Assembly (NCBI GenBank): GCA_050084985.1
Contig: JBITNC010000001.1
Coordinates: 192,076,001 to 192,140,000, forward strand
From: Nageia nagi
Taxonomy: Eukaryota > Pinophyta
Direction: 5' to 3'
DNA length: 64,000 nucleotides
The notes under the pieces: generated by a model
What the model was told of the DNA's origin: nothing
Database searches by the model: none
Seen by the model: the letters and a program-made list of their open reading frames with translations, nothing else
Shown here: in pieces, positions 1 through 12,020 of the stretch
Layout of the letters: each line of letters starts with the position of its first letter
Position numbering within the stretch: the first letter of the stretch is position 1
Position numbers and translations under genes: made by a program

Positions 1-109
1 TATGTAAGTATTAAAAATAATTGAATATCAAATGATTGAACATATATAAGAATATATATTTGTTGATATTTTATGATGTTCCCTTTTACTATTCATTTAT
101 TTTTAAGGA

Positions 110-862
110 TGATTTGGTAGTTAGTAACATTGATAGGATACTTATGAGTCCTATGGACCAATTGTGAGTCCTAGTGTGGGACATGTACCTCTTAGAGCTA
201 TATTTGATCATAATTAGAATTTAGGTATAATTTTTGGGATCCTAAAACCCCAATGAATGACTAAAGGTGTGCACATGGATTGGAGGTGAGTACCTAAGTC
301 ATTATGATCCCAAGTCTATTTTGTGTGAATGGAGTGATGTGCCACACACTTGTGTATCCCTAGGAAATATCTAAGCATCCACCATGAGACATCATCTATA
401 CATTGGCATGGTATAGGATTCATAGGACATATTTTAGCATATTTGATATCTTATATCTTTTGAGTGGCAACACCATATCTTGGGCCTCTTGTTTGATGAA
501 AACCTAATGTGGAGAAGGGTTTAATGGGGTATATTCCTCACTAGATATTGGTGAAGGATTGAAACCCTTTACCAATCTAGTCTTGCATCTCAAAACTATG
601 GGTTGAATTCTCTATCAATGTGATATAAATATTTAGAGAGTATTGTTCCCTATATCTAGTCCCTTGATCCAAGCATCAGCCCTCTTGGGCCACTTTGGTT
701 GTATCCTATTCCACCATTGTTAAATACTGATATGTTAGCATTATTTTTCTATTTTGGCTTATGTATTGGATAATTTTATGGCATAATTCCTTGTTCTTGA
801 TCATTTTCTAATTATTTCTTAATTCACCAATAATTTAGAATAAGAATAATTTGGTAACATCA
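110..862 (+). repeat. 5' LTR of chromovirus-type Ty3/gypsy remnant
   Basis: This stretch is homologous over its length to the inverted sequence at 3484-4182. Shared blocks include ataggatacttatg near 131, taatgtggagaagg near 509 and ttggttgtat near 696. It opens with TG at 110 and closes with CA at 861-862, the normal LTR ends, and a primer-binding site follows three bases later. Both ends therefore agree with a 5' LTR reading rightward. The pairing with the inverted copy is read directly from the sequence; the exact left edge is good to about 10 bases. Confidence 0.75.
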
Positions 863-865
863 TTG

Positions 866-877
866 TGATATTAAAGC
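866..877 (+). other. Primer-binding site (tRNA-iMet type), decayed
   Basis: The sequence TGATATTAAAGC lies three bases after the LTR. The usual plant site complementary to initiator tRNA-Met is TGGTATCAGAGC. The three differences (G to A, C to T, G to A) are all transitions, which fits old methylated DNA. Confidence 0.7.
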
Positions 878-1029
878 TAAAATCCTACCATCTTGTAAGA
901 GGAGTCTTGAATGCAATCAGTTGAGAAGATTTAATAATGATAGAACAAAAATAAGTCTTACATGGAACCTTAGACCAAATCCAAGGAGGATACATGGAGG
1001 TTGCATGGGGATCTAGCTTAGTAGAGTTG

Positions 1030-2470
1030 GATGAATGAATCGAAGCATGCATAGAGAAAAGAAGAGGTATATGAGGAAATGGATATTACACCTTAGGATC
1101 CAACCAAAAAATATTTGATGACCTACTAAACATGATGAAGATAATTACAAAGAAAATACAATAGTAGAATGAGTGTGCAGCTAGAAAGGAAGCACATGAA
1201 AGGGATGTAAGGGATGTAGGAAGCCCTAAGATGCCTCATACATAGAGATCCACTTCTATTTATGAGATGGATCCATGAGGAGAAGAAGCATAATTAAATA
1301 AGACCCATGAGAAAGAACCACAAGTACATGAAGTATATTTGCATAGATTCAGGGGCTTAGGGATGGATTGAAGAGGTCTAGGGTTTTATTAGGGAGATAC
1401 AATATTTTAGAAATCCAATTCTACTAGTATGATGGATGATGGGGGATATTCATTATTTAAACTAGGATCTACAAGAGATCCACTTACTAAAGATTCAATT
1501 ATGAAGAGATTTTTTAAGAGGGATGTTTTGATTATGGTTGTGATACCTCCATATTTACCACATCCTAGTAATCCTATGTTTCTACCAAGGTAGGAGAGCG
1601 GTATGATTTTGATATCTATGGTTGATCTCAATCATTTATATTGGTATCAATATTTGAATTCACTTGAATTTAAGATTGATGTAATGTTTTCCATTAACGT
1701 AGAGTTTTTGGACAAAAGAACCTATGGGAGTCATTCTCAACACAAATCATGTAAGGATAAGAGAGATCTACAATATAGGCTAAGTAGAATGTAGGTACCC
1801 TTATTCAATGGAAGAAAAAATATGACTACAAGGATATGATTACAAAAAATATAGACATATTTCATGCTTATTACCATGATAGAGAAGGATTTCATATGGT
1901 TTTTCATCATATACATAGAGAGCCTCATGTATGATTGGTGGTAGCATGGTATGACTATGTAGGATCATGAATCTATCACTTCCTTTAATGTATTCTAAAT
2001 AATTATGATAGAACACTTTGATTGAAAGGATAAGGATGATTAATTCAAGGATATGATGATAATAAATCAAAGGGGATCAATGGAAGAGTATGTGGTAAAA
2101 TTCCAATGGTATTTTGTTATGGTTCCTAGCATTTCAAAGAAGAGGATCATCTTCCTCTTCATAGAGGGATTGGAATAACCATTAAGGGGATTGATTAAGG
2201 CTTTCTCCCTAATGTAGTTGTAGGATGCCACAAAGAGAGCATTGTATGTAGAAATTTTTATGATGAGAATCAAGCCCACTATTCCACCTAGGATGGGGAC
2301 ATTTGGGAGAGGGATGGTTGAAGTTGGACCTCCAACCATAAAAAGAAACCAACCACCAGTAGAGAGAAAAATGAACCTAGATATTAGGAATGAGTTAAGG
2401 AAGAAGAACTTGTGCTTCAATTTCAAGAAACCTTGGGAGTGTGGCCATAGGTACTTGGGAAAGGGATAAC
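1030..2470 (+). pseudogene. gag: Ty3/gypsy gag remnant
   Basis: This was the capsid and nucleocapsid polyprotein that packages element RNA. Many stops and frame shifts break it. Recognisable capsid text begins near 2070, with the frame KGSMEEYVVKFQ followed by a helical segment matching chromovirus capsids. A nucleocapsid stretch near 2395-2466 reads RNELRKKNLCFNFKKPWECG and continues HRYLGKG. In relatives this is a CCHC-like knuckle with C-x2-C and GHRC; here the second Cys is Phe and the last is Tyr, so zinc binding is lost. The family assignment rests on order and motif similarity. The start of gag cannot be fixed. Confidence 0.7.
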
Positions 2471-2629
2471 TTCAATACATTAAGGTTCTTTTATATGATG
2501 ATGATTCATCCCTATAGTTAGAGTTGGAAGGATTGTATTTGAAGTGAGAACCTTTTAATATTGATAGTAAGGATTCCATAGGAGGGATTATTACATCACT
2601 TTATGTAGTATCTAAATACTTCATGCTTA

Positions 2630-2990
2630 AGGTGAAGAGAATGGCTACAAATCAAGAATTTATGGCATTGATAGATATGAGAGCCACACATAATTTCATT
2701 GATGAAGAATGTATGTACAATAAGGGACTCAATACCAAGGATTTTGAGGGATTTTTATTATTAACACCAATAGGAAATTCACATTAGTGAATAAGATAGT
2801 GGAGAATTTTAGTGTAAGGGTACAAAAATAAATGGTTACAAAGAACTTATACATCTACCCCTTGGATTGCATTTTACATTTAATTTTGGGGGTATAATGG
2901 TTGTACAATTTGGGAAAAATTTGCTCAAACTATCAAAAGTTAGTGATGAAATTTGAGGTTGATGGGAAGGAGTACACATTGTAAGGCATC
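2630..2990 (+). pseudogene. Retroelement aspartic protease remnant
   Basis: The frame from 2641 reads MATNQEFMALIDMRATHNFI. In this family the block is a hydrophobic strand, then D-[ST]-G-A-T-H-N-F-I; here the catalytic triad D-S-G has become D-M-R. Near 2955-2985 the frame reads FEVDGKEYTL, which matches the end of the protease domain before the RT. The domain follows gag in the expected order. With the active-site Gly replaced and stops present it cannot cleave a polyprotein. Confidence 0.7.
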
Positions 2991-3483
2991 AAGGATTATT
3001 TTATTCATACTTAATCTAGCTTCTTGGAGAGAGTAATTGGAGCCTAACCATTTAATTGGTAGGACATCATGTTAACCATAAAGGAGGATACCCTTGAGGA
3101 GTTTCATGAGGATTTGAAGTTATTTCCAATAGTAGATAAGGACATATTGAGTTGTAATAACTAGGGAGGAGCTTGATGAGAATGGAATTACTAATACCTA
3201 CCTAGGAATAATTTGTTCACCCTTGTGTGCACTTGGACATTGCAAGAGTTCATCACAAATATCTTGGTGGAAGGTATGATTTATATGGTATTCTTACTTT
3301 GTTTATTTTTTACTATATTTTGAGTTTGGTTCATAGTGAATCCTAGGGAAAGGTTGATAGTATTGAGAAGATAATAGCACTCTCAAAGGATACATTTAGT
3401 GGAATAAGGGATCCATGCTTGGATGTTGATGCTTTTACACATCTAATGAAGGCTTTAGGGACTGTTAATGATATACATCCATG
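2991..3483 (+). other. Protease-RT linker remnant and unrecognised open stretch
   Basis: The first part resembles the linker before chromovirus RT but has no RT motif. An open stretch of 57 codons runs from 3347 to 3520 (it contains GIRDPCLDVDAFTHLMKALG) and continues into the inverted LTR. I do not recognise it. The plus-strand element loses its similarity to pol somewhere in this interval, so a breakpoint lies here. Confidence 0.35.
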
Positions 3484-4182
3484 TGATGTTCCCAAATTAT
3501 TCTCATTCAAAATTTATTAGTAAATAATCAATAATTCTATAAATGTTAAAGACCAATAAATTATACCACAAAAATACCCTATGCATAAACCAAAATGGAG
3601 AAATAATATCAACTTCTTAGTATTGAAAAATGATGTAGAAATATACAACCAAAATAGCCCAAGATGTTTGATGTCTAGCTCAAATAACTAGATCTAGGGT
3701 ACAATAATCTAAATATTGACATCACACTACTAGGGCCTTTGACCCTCAGATCTGAGATGCAAATATAGTATAACATAAAGGTTTTTATCTTTATCCAATA
3801 TATAGTGAGGTCTATGTCCCTCTAAATCCTTCTCCACATTATGCTTCAATCTAATGAGAGGCCTAAGAGATGGCATTTCCACTCTAAAGGTAGATGTAAA
3901 ATGTATTCAATAATGCCTTCCTACTCTTACATCAACCATATAAATAGGATTCCCTCAAGGTTAGGTGTATACACACCCACTAAGGAGACATCATGCTTGG
4001 GCATCCACATCATGTCTTAGGATCACATCAAATCATTCACTCATCCTCTAATCATGTATTGTTTTTGGGGATCCACATTATTAAACTTAAATGATTCTAA
4101 TCTATCTTTAGGGAGGATATATCCCACTTTAACGTTCATAATTATTCCATGGGACCCATAAGTATCCTATTCCAATTTACAA
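3484..4182 (-). repeat. 3' LTR of minus-strand chromovirus remnant
   Basis: The reverse complement aligns with the LTR at 110-862, from the block around ataggatacttatg to the shared terminus near ggaacatca. It lies directly downstream, on the minus strand, of the integrase-chromodomain remnant, so it is that element's 3' LTR. The edge at 3484 matches the CA end of the other copy; the edge near 4182 is approximate. Confidence 0.75.
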
Positions 4183-4327
4183 TGATGCCTAAGAATATAT
4201 GCAACTAATAAATAAATACTCCTAGCTACAAAAGCACCCCTAAAAGGAATAACTTCTAAAATGGAACATAATAATCCTCCCCTACCTAATTGCTTGACCC
4301 TAAGCAATGAAAATTTGTATAAGTATT

Positions 4328-5620
4328 TATGTTCCTTCCCATGTGGCATCTTCTTCAAGTAAGTGTTTCCATTGACTAAGTACTTCTTAATAATTTAATA
4401 TCTTAGCTTCTTCTCCTTGGTATATAATATGCACTTAATAAATAAGGTTATCCACTCCTTTTCATCAAAAGGTGGTAGGTATAATGAAGGACTTGCATGC
4501 CATCCATGTACCTTCTTCTAACATGACACATTGGAGATGTTGTGTACCTTGTTATCGATAGGTAGCTCCAACTCATATGCCTCTTTCCCCTTCTTATGAA
4601 ACACTATATAGGGTCTAAAAAATCTTGGTTGAAGTTTTTTTACCCCTTTTTTATTCATGTGTGTGGAGTACTTATAGGATTATAGCTCTAAATACATCAT
4701 GTTTCCTTTTTCAAATATGTGTTTTATCCTATTCTAATCAACAAACTTTTTTGATAGTTTTGGGAAAGCTAAAGGTTTTCCTTGAGTATTCTCATGATGT
4801 CTTGGCTATTTTACAAAAAAAACCTTATCCTTTAGTGTACTCCCATACCTAAAAATCATATCTACAAACCTAGGAGCCTCATATTTGTATAACACCATGA
4901 ACAGTGACATTTGTATGGAAAGATGATGAGTGGTATTGTAACAATACTCCCCTAAATATAGCCATTTTATCCATGCTTCTTGTTTTCCTATAACATATTA
5001 TATTAAGTATCCTTTTAAATATTTATTCACTATTTCTATTTATCCATTTATTTGAGGATGATAACTAGTGTTGTGTGTCAAGTTTTTTCCACTCAATTTG
5101 AAGAGTTATTACCAAAACATACTCATAAATGTTTTTTCATTGTCACTTATAATTTGTTTTGGAAGCCATGTAATCTAAATACCTCCTTAAAAAATATTTT
5201 AGCCACTTGCATGGCTATATAGGTGATTTTGATGCTAAATAAATGAGCATATTTTGTCAAATGGTTCACTATAACAAAGACACAATCATTTCCCTATGTT
5301 TGAGGCAAACATATATTGAAATACATGGAGATACTCTCCCATTTTTGCATGGGTATTGGTACTAGTTATAGTAATTATAGAGGATTTAGATTTTATATTT
5401 TATTCTCATAGAATTTGGTACACTCCTTCACATGCCTAAAAATATCCTCCTTAAGCCCCTTTCATGTGAATCTCTCCCTCATAGTTGTATATGTTTTGAC
5501 TATGTTGGGGTGTCTTGCTAATGATATGTTATGCATAATAGTTATGATCTTCTCCTTCATTTTAGATCCTAGCATAAGATAAATTCTATTTTTGTATAAA
5601 ATAAACCCTTCTCTCACTCT
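4328..5620 (-). pseudogene. Ty3/gypsy integrase with C-terminal chromodomain, remnant
   Basis: Integrase inserts the cDNA copy into the genome. Reading leftward, an H2C2-type zinc region lies near 5560-5420, with the stretch GLKEDIFRHVKECTKFYENK, where the final Cys of the finger is Tyr or Phe. The catalytic core begins near 5343 with WESISMDFN, and HLTKYAH follows. The later core motif SYHPQINGYIEIVNKYLKGY is at about 5070-5010. At 4386-4328, after a frame shift, the frame reads VLSQWKHLLEEDATWEGT, the aromatic core of a chromodomain that targets chromoviruses to chromatin. Several stops break the gene. The chromodomain places this element among the chromoviruses. Confidence 0.85.
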
Positions 5621-6360
5621 AAGCTTGTCATGTATTAAATATCCCTCAAGGATGTTAGTGGCAAAAATATCTTTTACATACTTAGCTATATTTAATATTT
5701 TCTAATCAAAAGTAATAATGGAAAGAGAATAGAAATAAGGGAGATGTGAAATTTCATAAACTATTGTGCTTTTCTTTCCCTTGATGTATTTTATCTCAAA
5801 ATCATAATACTACAATTTTCTTACCCATTTTATTGCTACTCATTGAGGTCTGACTACTCCAAAAAATATTTCAAGCTATTATGATCAATTTTTACAACAA
5901 ATCATCTACACACTTAGTATTGATTATATATATCCAACACATGCATTATTGACAACATCTCCCCATCATACACACTTAAGATATTTTCTATAGGGTTGAT
6001 TTTCCTACTTTCAAAGGAAATAGGCTTCCCCTTTTGCATGAGTACGATCCCTATCCTATACTTGGATGCATCACATACAATAGTAAATGGAATGGAAAAA
6101 TTAGGAATTACCAAAAAAGGATAGGTTCACATTATTCTTTTAATATCATCAAATATTATTTAAACCTCATTAATACAAATAAATATATCCTTGTTAGTAA
6201 GCTACATCCAAGATGCTTCCAACTATGAGAAAATTTGGATGAATCTCCAATATTAGTTGCATAAACCCTACAATCCCCTAAGTGCATGAGTGTGGTGGGC
6301 ATTGGAAACTCTTAGATGGTATGGATTTTTTTATCATCCACTCAAACTCCCTCCTAGATG
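5621..6360 (-). pseudogene. RNase H domain and RT C-terminal end, remnant
   Basis: An open stretch at 6114-5914 reads MVIPNFSIPFTIVCDASKYR and continues with IGIVLMQKGKPISFESRKIN, the standard Ty3/gypsy RNase H start with its first catalytic Asp in CDAS. Upstream, around 6320-6230, weak matches to the RT connection region remain, in the order expected just before RNase H. The catalytic palm of RT is not visible anywhere to the right, so this element is truncated or rearranged there. The reading continues leftward into the integrase remnant. Confidence 0.8.
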
Positions 6361-8214
6361 ATACTATGCTCATATTGTTGTTGAATTTATTTTTATTACT
6401 AAAGAATATGTTACCATAGTAATCAATTAAATGGTATTATAGTCATCGATAATGAGGATAAGTTCTAAGCTAATTTTGGGATCCATAATCATCATGAATT
6501 ATTCCTTCTTTACCTCACTGTACTTCACCAACCATGGATCTACTTTTGATGTATCCTCTCTTCCTTGGGTATTATTTTCTTTCTAAGTATTAATTTCTCC
6601 TTGCTTGTTATCCTTGGTGTTAATTTAGGGGAATTTTGTACCCCAAAATGCAATCATCATCATTAAATGAACAATGGTTACATATAATAACAAAGTTATT
6701 CCTACTTGAACTAAATTCTTTGTAGTTATCATTGCATCTACCTCAATTACCATTACTACAAAGATCTCATTTGGGAATGAAGTACTCACATATAAGATTA
6801 GAATTTTTGCTGTTATATATATTATCTTCATGGCCTTTGATTCACCAACATAGTGTACTTCATCTATAGAGGTAGACCTTTATGGAATAGCTTGTCTTTT
6901 GGAGGTTGAGATTTTGAACTAGAATGGGATGATATTGAGGATGGAGTTGGGGTGAAATCCTTATCAATAGTTCATTTAGTATGGTCTCTTTTATTTCATT
7001 GCTAAGGTAGTGGAGACATCAACTTCTTTGTTAAAGCCATATTAGGCTTCCTTTTGTATTGAATCTCTTCCCTTCTTTTTTTTGAGGTGGTGATGTTTAC
7101 AGCATTAGGTTCCTTAATAATAAATCCTATTGATGTGAAATTAATGGAAATATGAGTTAGTTAGCTCTTAAGAGTGGTTATAGGATATGATTACAAAGCT
7201 TTGAGTTCAAAAGTTATGAATAGATGAGTTTGTTTTAGAAATAAGGTGCCCTATTCACTAGGTTGATTAAGATTAATTAGAAGTGTAGTGGTGGGGTTTC
7301 TATAGATAATATGTGAAATGAATAAAGAGGTATCAATGTCCATTTCAAATAAATCCCCTAGATATATTATTTCATATAGTATATATATTCTTTGATAATC
7401 TACTTGGTAAGGGTAGGGGTTAGAGGGTAAGGGTCTCTCTACAACTGTACTATGGATAAAGTTATCATTTATTCTAAAATTTTATCTATAATTTGCAAAG
7501 TGTTCAATGGAAATATTAAGGATTCGTAACTGGCCTTGAATTAAAGTAATGGTTTATTCTACCCATAATTAGAAATATATAAATTCTATTTCTAATAGTT
7601 TGAGTTGGAATACTAGTGATTTCAAATCAACTATTTGTATATTATCATTCTCGTTTGGTAGAAAACTTCAAAAATACATTGTTACTAGAGCTATAAATGA
7701 TCTATACTTTAAATCAAAGAATTTATTGGCCTTCTTACAATCCTCATCATTTGGTCATATTTATTACAAATAAACATATGTTAAGCAATAGCTTCTTCCT
7801 ATCATCATTATGTCATACGTTATCTAGGAATTTATAATGATGATGGATGAATGAGAACCTTTTTAATATAGATTTTGTGAAACCAATTTTTTTATAGCTT
7901 TGAGGGATGATTTTTCAATACCATTTAGATCTAGGGCTTCAATATTTCACCTGGTCCATAATAAACTCATGATTAATGCATAGGAGATAAGACAAATTAT
8001 AGCCATCAAATAAGAGTTATCTTCACTAGATGCATTTAATCCCAACACTTTCTCCACCATATTTTCATTAATTGTATATAATTTATCTAACCAAAATCCA
8101 TCATTTTGGTACCTATTATAAAGTAGCTTTAGCATATGTTTTAGATACTCCAATCTACAAGCTTTAAATCTCTATTTTTTCTCTTTATTCATAATACCAA
8201 TGTTATTTTGTATC
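6361..8214. other. Unassigned AT-rich stretch with one short open frame
   Basis: No RT core, LTR or other domain is recognisable. An open frame on the minus strand at 8153-7947 (68 codons, containing YQNDGFWLDKLYTINENMV) has a protein-like composition and could be a fragment of an additional retroelement protein, but I cannot name it. The rest looks like decayed repeat sequence. Confidence 0.3.
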
Positions 8215-8404
8215 TATTAGAAATAATACATTAGATAATATATACTTTAGGTATCTAGGAATATAATAAATACATTAGTAATTTTACTAATTTTTAATAA
8301 ATGTTTCTTTTTAGTTAATGTACAAGGATCTAACTCCTAAACTAATCCATGTATTTAAACACTCTTCAATAATAGAAATGAATCTTTATCAACTAATTTA
8401 TAAT
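8215..8404 (+). repeat. 5' LTR of copia element
   Basis: It matches 13755-13969 from tattagaaataata onward. It lacks about 25 bases present in the 3' copy around ttaatattaggattt. The start TA is probably a decayed TG. A TATA-like tatttaaa lies near 8361-8375. The primer-binding site follows immediately. Confidence 0.85.
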
Positions 8405-8405
8405 A

Positions 8406-8417
8406 TGGTATCAAAGC
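8406..8417 (+). other. Primer-binding site, initiator tRNA-Met type
   Basis: TGGTATCAAAGC differs from the plant consensus TGGTATCAGAGC by one G-to-A transition and lies one or two bases after the 5' LTR. Confidence 0.85.
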
Positions 8418-9860
8418 TTAGTCTATTCTCTTCCTTCTATCCTCAATCTTCCAAGTGAAGTTATCGTTATTTTCTATATCCTAGGCATGATTTTGCTAGG
8501 GAAGTGAAGAATAAGAAGATCCTTGAAACATATCCATTATGTGTTCAAGAATTGGAAAGAGATGAGAGGAGAATATATACTAATATATCTCTCCCTCCCA
8601 ACCATTGAGAATGAATCACAACCATTCTATGAGGAGATTAGCTATGAGAAAATATGACTTGGATTGTTGTAGCATGTAAAGGATAGTGTAAATTTGTATT
8701 TATAAAAAAAATAAAAAATAGAGCCTCCCTTTGGTGTACTCCTCACCAAGCCCATTACCTCTATCCAAAACAACCTTCCATTTATCTTCCATTATTTGTA
8801 GCTACCAGTTGTAGGACATTGAGTTGTTTATAGACTCTATAGTGAGAAGAGAAAATACCTTCATGTATATTACCTACTGCTAGTACTATCATCCTCATTA
8901 TATTATGCTAACCTATGCATCACACTATAATTATAATCCTCATCCAAAAATCTTGCACAACCTGGTACGACCCCTCTACTCATACCATCCCACCACAACC
9001 TTCCTCGTTGATCACTCCCTATGATGCCAACTTCAATAATATTGTGTGATGGTGATATTTATATCTCTTTGGATAGTAATTATGAGAGTGTATGATTGTT
9101 AAAAATGCTCCCAAACCATATTCATGCATAGAGTATTTATGGAATGAACTTATCTCCCACCCAACCTCACAACAATCTCCCCAAAATGCCTAGTAGACAT
9201 TAAACAACTAGAGGATTCCATTTAATATATTTACCAATAAATCAAAAGTGCAGATGAAAACCTTTTTTGGAGGAAATAAAATTTTTTATAAGGAGATAAA
9301 ATAAACTATTAGAGGAACAAATTTTAATATTTTCCCATAATAAAAGTATTGATAGCATTATATTTGCCTAGCATAAATATTTGTTTGAAGGAGATGATTA
9401 AAATTTTTAGAGGAGACATAAAAATTTGGGTATATTATTAAATTTTTTGAGGGACATCATAAAATTAGATACACAAAAAATAAATCCAAGTCACTATTAC
9501 TTCAAGGGAAATCCCTTGGTGCATTGGCAAAATACCAAAAATTGTGCAAACAAGGTCTCAAGTTTTAAACCCCTCCATATAACTTAAAATTTTATTTTTT
9601 CTTCTGTAAAAATTACATTAAGCATATGATCAAAATGTAAAAGGTATTAAATCATTTTTTAGCCTATCTCATTAAATTAATACCTTGCAGAACCTATTTT
9701 TTTGAAATAAATTTGTAAAATTTAAAAGTGAAGATAAAGTTTTGTGCACACTCTAAAAAAGATAGTGATTTATTGCAAATTAGTGAAATTAGAGACTGGT
9801 GATTAAATGAAAATTCTTAAAACTTGCAAAGCAACATGGCCCACACAACCCCAAAAATTT
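8418..9860 (+). other. Long untranslated leader of the copia element
   Basis: About 1.4 kb separates the primer site from the first gag similarity, longer than usual for a copia element of this size. No frame or domain is recognisable. At least part is probably inserted DNA; a SINE-like sequence lies at about 9507-9650. Confidence 0.4.
9507..9650 (+). repeat. Candidate tRNA-derived SINE
   Basis: A box-A-like TGGTGCATTGG at 9517-9527 is followed, at tRNA-like spacing of 44 bases, by agttttaaacc at 9561-9571. The latter fits a box B (consensus GGTTCRANNCC) decayed by transitions. The text between, around caaggtctca, also resembles the T-arm region of plant SINE heads. A T-rich tail follows. 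It could be chance in AT-rich DNA; no target duplication was found. Confidence 0.4.
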
Positions 9861-9869
9861 ATTTGCTAA

Positions 9870-10720
9870 TTCATAAGTGTTGAAGGGAAATAACTATGCC
9901 TCTTAAAGGATGAAGATTCTAAAAATATTAGAGTTCAAAGAATTGTGGGATATTATAATTAAAAAAGAAATGCATCCAATAATAGCTAGTGAATACTAAA
10001 ATAAGTTTTATTGAAGAAGTAGGAAAGCTTGTATGGTCATTATTCTTAGTATTTTAGATGATGTACAACCTCATGTATAAGACTCCAAAGATAATGGAGA
10101 AGCATCAAAAAAACTATAGCAAGTGTTTGCATCAATCAATCCAAATCAGATTCAACATTTGTAAGGATAATTACACATATTGAAACTAAAAAGTGGTGAA
10201 CAAATTGAATCCTTTCTTTGCAGAGTTGCAAACCTTTGCACCTTCCTATTGGAATTAAGTAAGAAGGTGTAAGATAAGATCCTTATTCCCATTATATTGA
10301 GAGCACTCTTAAATGCATATCATACTTTATGATGATATTGAACATCCTGAAGAAAATGCTTGACTTTAAAGATTGGTAAACATGTTGCAACAATAAGAAA
10401 CTTCACATGCACCTTATCATGAAGAGAAAGTTATGATGTCACATAAAATATACAAGAAGTACTTCCAGTAGAAAAATAAGGCAAAAATAACCAACAATCC
10501 AATGATAAGTAGAAGATGACTTATATTATTTGTGAAAAAAAAGGACATGAATTGTAGGATTATTTGTACAATTATTTTGATCAAGGCTCTTTGAGAAATA
10601 TGAATAAAAAATAAAAAAAGGAAAGCCCATCAAAATTAGGGGAAGTGGAAAAAAATATGAATACAATGATGATAACATCAAGGAAATGTTGTAAATGTTG
10701 TTAATGAATTAATTTAAGAT
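9870..10720 (+). pseudogene. gag: Copia gag remnant
   Basis: The frame at about 9877-9960 reads LEGNNYAS, a stop where Trp is expected, then RMKILKILEFKELWD, the usual N-terminal copia gag motif. A knuckle remnant at about 10520-10560 reads IICEKKGHEL, a stop, then DYL. A CCHC knuckle C-x2-C-x4-H-x4-C is recognisable but lacks two of its Cys. The protein would have formed the particle and bound RNA; multiple stops rule out function. Confidence 0.75.
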
Positions 10721-10739
10721 GTTGGCAATCTCGCTTTTG

Positions 10740-11010
10740 TTCATAAATACAACCCTTTAGTATCATCCACTTGATATGTTGATTTTGATGCTTTCAATCA
10801 TATTTCTAGCTGAGAAGATTATTTTGCTTACTTAGATGACAATGAAAATCATGTTCAAGTTTGATTGAATGATGATACATCCCATGACATTGAAGGAAAG
10901 GGTGATGTTAATGTTTGACTTGGAAAGAACAACTATCAAATCAAGGAGGTATTGTATGAATAAGGGATCATGAAGAACCTCTTTTTAGTTAGTCAAATGC
11001 TAGATAATGA
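10740..11010 (+). pseudogene. Copia aspartic protease remnant
   Basis: The stretch near 10770 reads a stop (Trp expected), then YVDFDAFNHISS. In this family the active-site block is W-Y-V-D-S-G-A-T-N-H, so S-G-A has decayed to F-D-A. Downstream IEGKGDVNV and MKNLFLVSQMLDNDL are typical of the end of the domain. It lies between the gag knuckle and the pre-integrase region, as expected. Confidence 0.75.
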
Positions 11011-11149
11011 TCTAAAGTTGAAGTTTGATATTCTGAAAGGATAAAAGGTTTTCTTCATTCTTGATAAATCCAAAGGACATTGAATAGTTGAATAAGTGAA
11101 AGGAGTTGGGAGGATGTTTATGCTTGATATTGCAACTTTAAATAATTAG

Positions 11150-12020
11150 GACCTTAATGTTTATATTGCATATGTGATCACTCTTTAGCACTATATATTT
11201 GGAAATATGAATCCAAACTCCCTAATAAATATGCAAAAGAAGGATATGATACTTGGTTTTCCATCTCTTGCTTCTCCTACTAATATTTTTCTACTTACAT
11301 GACATGAAAATAACACCCAATTCCATTTGATGATAGCCTAAATTATTCTAAAGGACCTCTTGATGTGATCCATACCAATATATGGGCACCAATATAGGCT
11401 ATTTTTTCTAGCCTTATATACTTCTTGTTATTTGTTGATGACTACTCTCAAAAAATGTGGGTATATTTCCTTAATAAAAAGGACCAAACATTTTCCTACT
11501 TCAAGGAATTCAAGACACTTATGGGGAAATAAATTGCTCCATGTATATATGTACACTTCTCATATTGAGTGGGAAATATGTATCAAATATATTTTCTACA
11601 TTCTTTAAGCAGCATGGAATTTAGTGATAGTTGACCACATCTTACACACCACAACAAAATGGTGTTTGTGAAAGGATAAAATGAACCATTATGGAAATGG
11701 TGAGAAGCATGTTGAAAAATGCAAAAATGGATGGAATTTTTTGGGTTGAATTAGTGAATACTACCATATTTATATTGAATAGTGAACCTATAAAAGCTCT
11801 TGATGGGATGACACATGAAGAAGCATGGTCAAGAGAGCAACTCAATATCTCACATCTTTGAGTGTTTGGTTGCACTACCTATATGCACATTCCTAAGAAG
11901 AAAAGGTATATGCTTGATTAAAAATAATTTAAGTGCATTATTCTTGAGTACAATAGTGAATCCAAATCCTATAGACTCATGGATCCTACTACTTGAATAA
12001 CTTATATTAGCAAAGATGTA
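11150..12020 (+). pseudogene. Copia pre-integrase and integrase remnant
   Basis: A GAG-pre-integrase stretch at about 11190-11330 contains NPNSLINMQKKDMILGFPSL. The core begins near 11365 with GPLDVIHTNIWAP, where the second Asp-containing motif H-T-D-I-W has D to N, and continues YFLLFVDDYSQKMWVYFLNK. The T-P-Q-Q-N-G-V-C-E-R block is at about 11645-11680, in another frame. The C-terminal region to 12000 (KKHGQE, then a frame shift) keeps the H-L-R-V-F-G-C-type motif. Frames shift at least three times. Confidence 0.85.

Noticed and set aside
9507-9590. A tRNA gene
   Set aside because: Box-like sequences are present, but no acceptor stem or cloverleaf can be formed; a SINE head is the better reading.
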